From assembly GCA_902782955.1 (NCBI GenBank), contig CACZPD010000239.1:1-6101 (forward strand): a DNA stretch of 6,101 nucleotides. The letters run 5' to 3'. Shown piece after piece: positions 6,076 to 6,101 of this stretch. Each line of letters starts with the position of its first letter. Within the stretch, counting starts at the first letter, position 1. The DNA is from an uncultured Erysipelotrichaceae bacterium. Its GTDB lineage: Bacteria; Bacillota_I; Bacilli_A; Erysipelotrichales; Erysipelotrichaceae. The notes under the pieces are model-generated. The model searched no databases and had not been told where the DNA came from. It worked only from the letters and a program-made list of their open reading frames with translations. The translations under genes were made by a program, and so were the position numbers.

Positions 6076-6101
6076 ATGATGCTTGATCAGATAAGCGCAG
6101 G
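6076..6101 (+). CDS. Start of a B12-regulated gene, product unknown (only 8 codons in window)
   Basis: AAAGGAGG (6060-6067) is followed 8 nt later by ATG 6076, reading MMLDQISA before the window ends. In-frame TTG 6073 and ATG 6079 are alternative starts. Eight residues are too few to assign a family. Position directly behind a cobalamin riboswitch suggests corrinoid synthesis, salvage or uptake, or a B12-independent isozyme, which is inference from what such riboswitches usually control. Confidence 0.6.

Overview
The window looks like part of a low-to-moderate GC Bacillota chromosome, most likely an anaerobic gut- or oral-type Eubacteriales (Anaerovoracaceae/Mogibacterium-like). That placement is inferred from the Lys-rich fibronectin-III-like modules, the strong AGGAGG ribosome binding sites, the sigma-A promoters and the family mix. 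No taxonomic marker gene is present.

Layout. Bases 1-5491 hold three tightly packed genes on the minus strand, transcribed right to left. First is a 316-aa exported protein with a DUF4430-like (transcobalamin C-terminal-like) domain (4541-5491). Second is a 453-aa exported protein with a Lys-rich FN3-like module, a helical module and a C-terminal DUF6273-like domain (3165-4526). Third is a very large exported surface protein, open for at least 1049 codons and running off the left edge (1-3149), with a cell-surface beta-sandwich domain, a DUF4430 domain and a Lys-rich FN3-like module. Gaps of 14 and 15 bp, each carrying a ribosome binding site, and no terminator between genes point to one operon.

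Bases 5492-6075 are noncoding and regulatory. On the minus strand a sigma-A promoter is followed by a compact cobalamin (B12) riboswitch, an antiterminator helix and a strong intrinsic terminator, all upstream of the three-gene operon. On the plus strand, back to back, a second sigma-A promoter drives a second compact cobalamin riboswitch. It is followed by a hairpin that can bury the ribosome binding site of a gene starting at about 6076 and leaving the window after 26 bases.

Interpretation. Two divergent transcription units appear to be repressed by cobalamin, apparently by different mechanisms: transcription termination on the left and ribosome binding site occlusion on the right. Two of the three left-hand proteins carry domains resembling the C-terminal domain of animal B12 carriers. 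Together this suggests a secreted or wall-associated corrinoid capture system in a Gram-positive bacterium. The riboswitches and domains are read from the sequence and known families; corrinoid binding by these proteins is inference.
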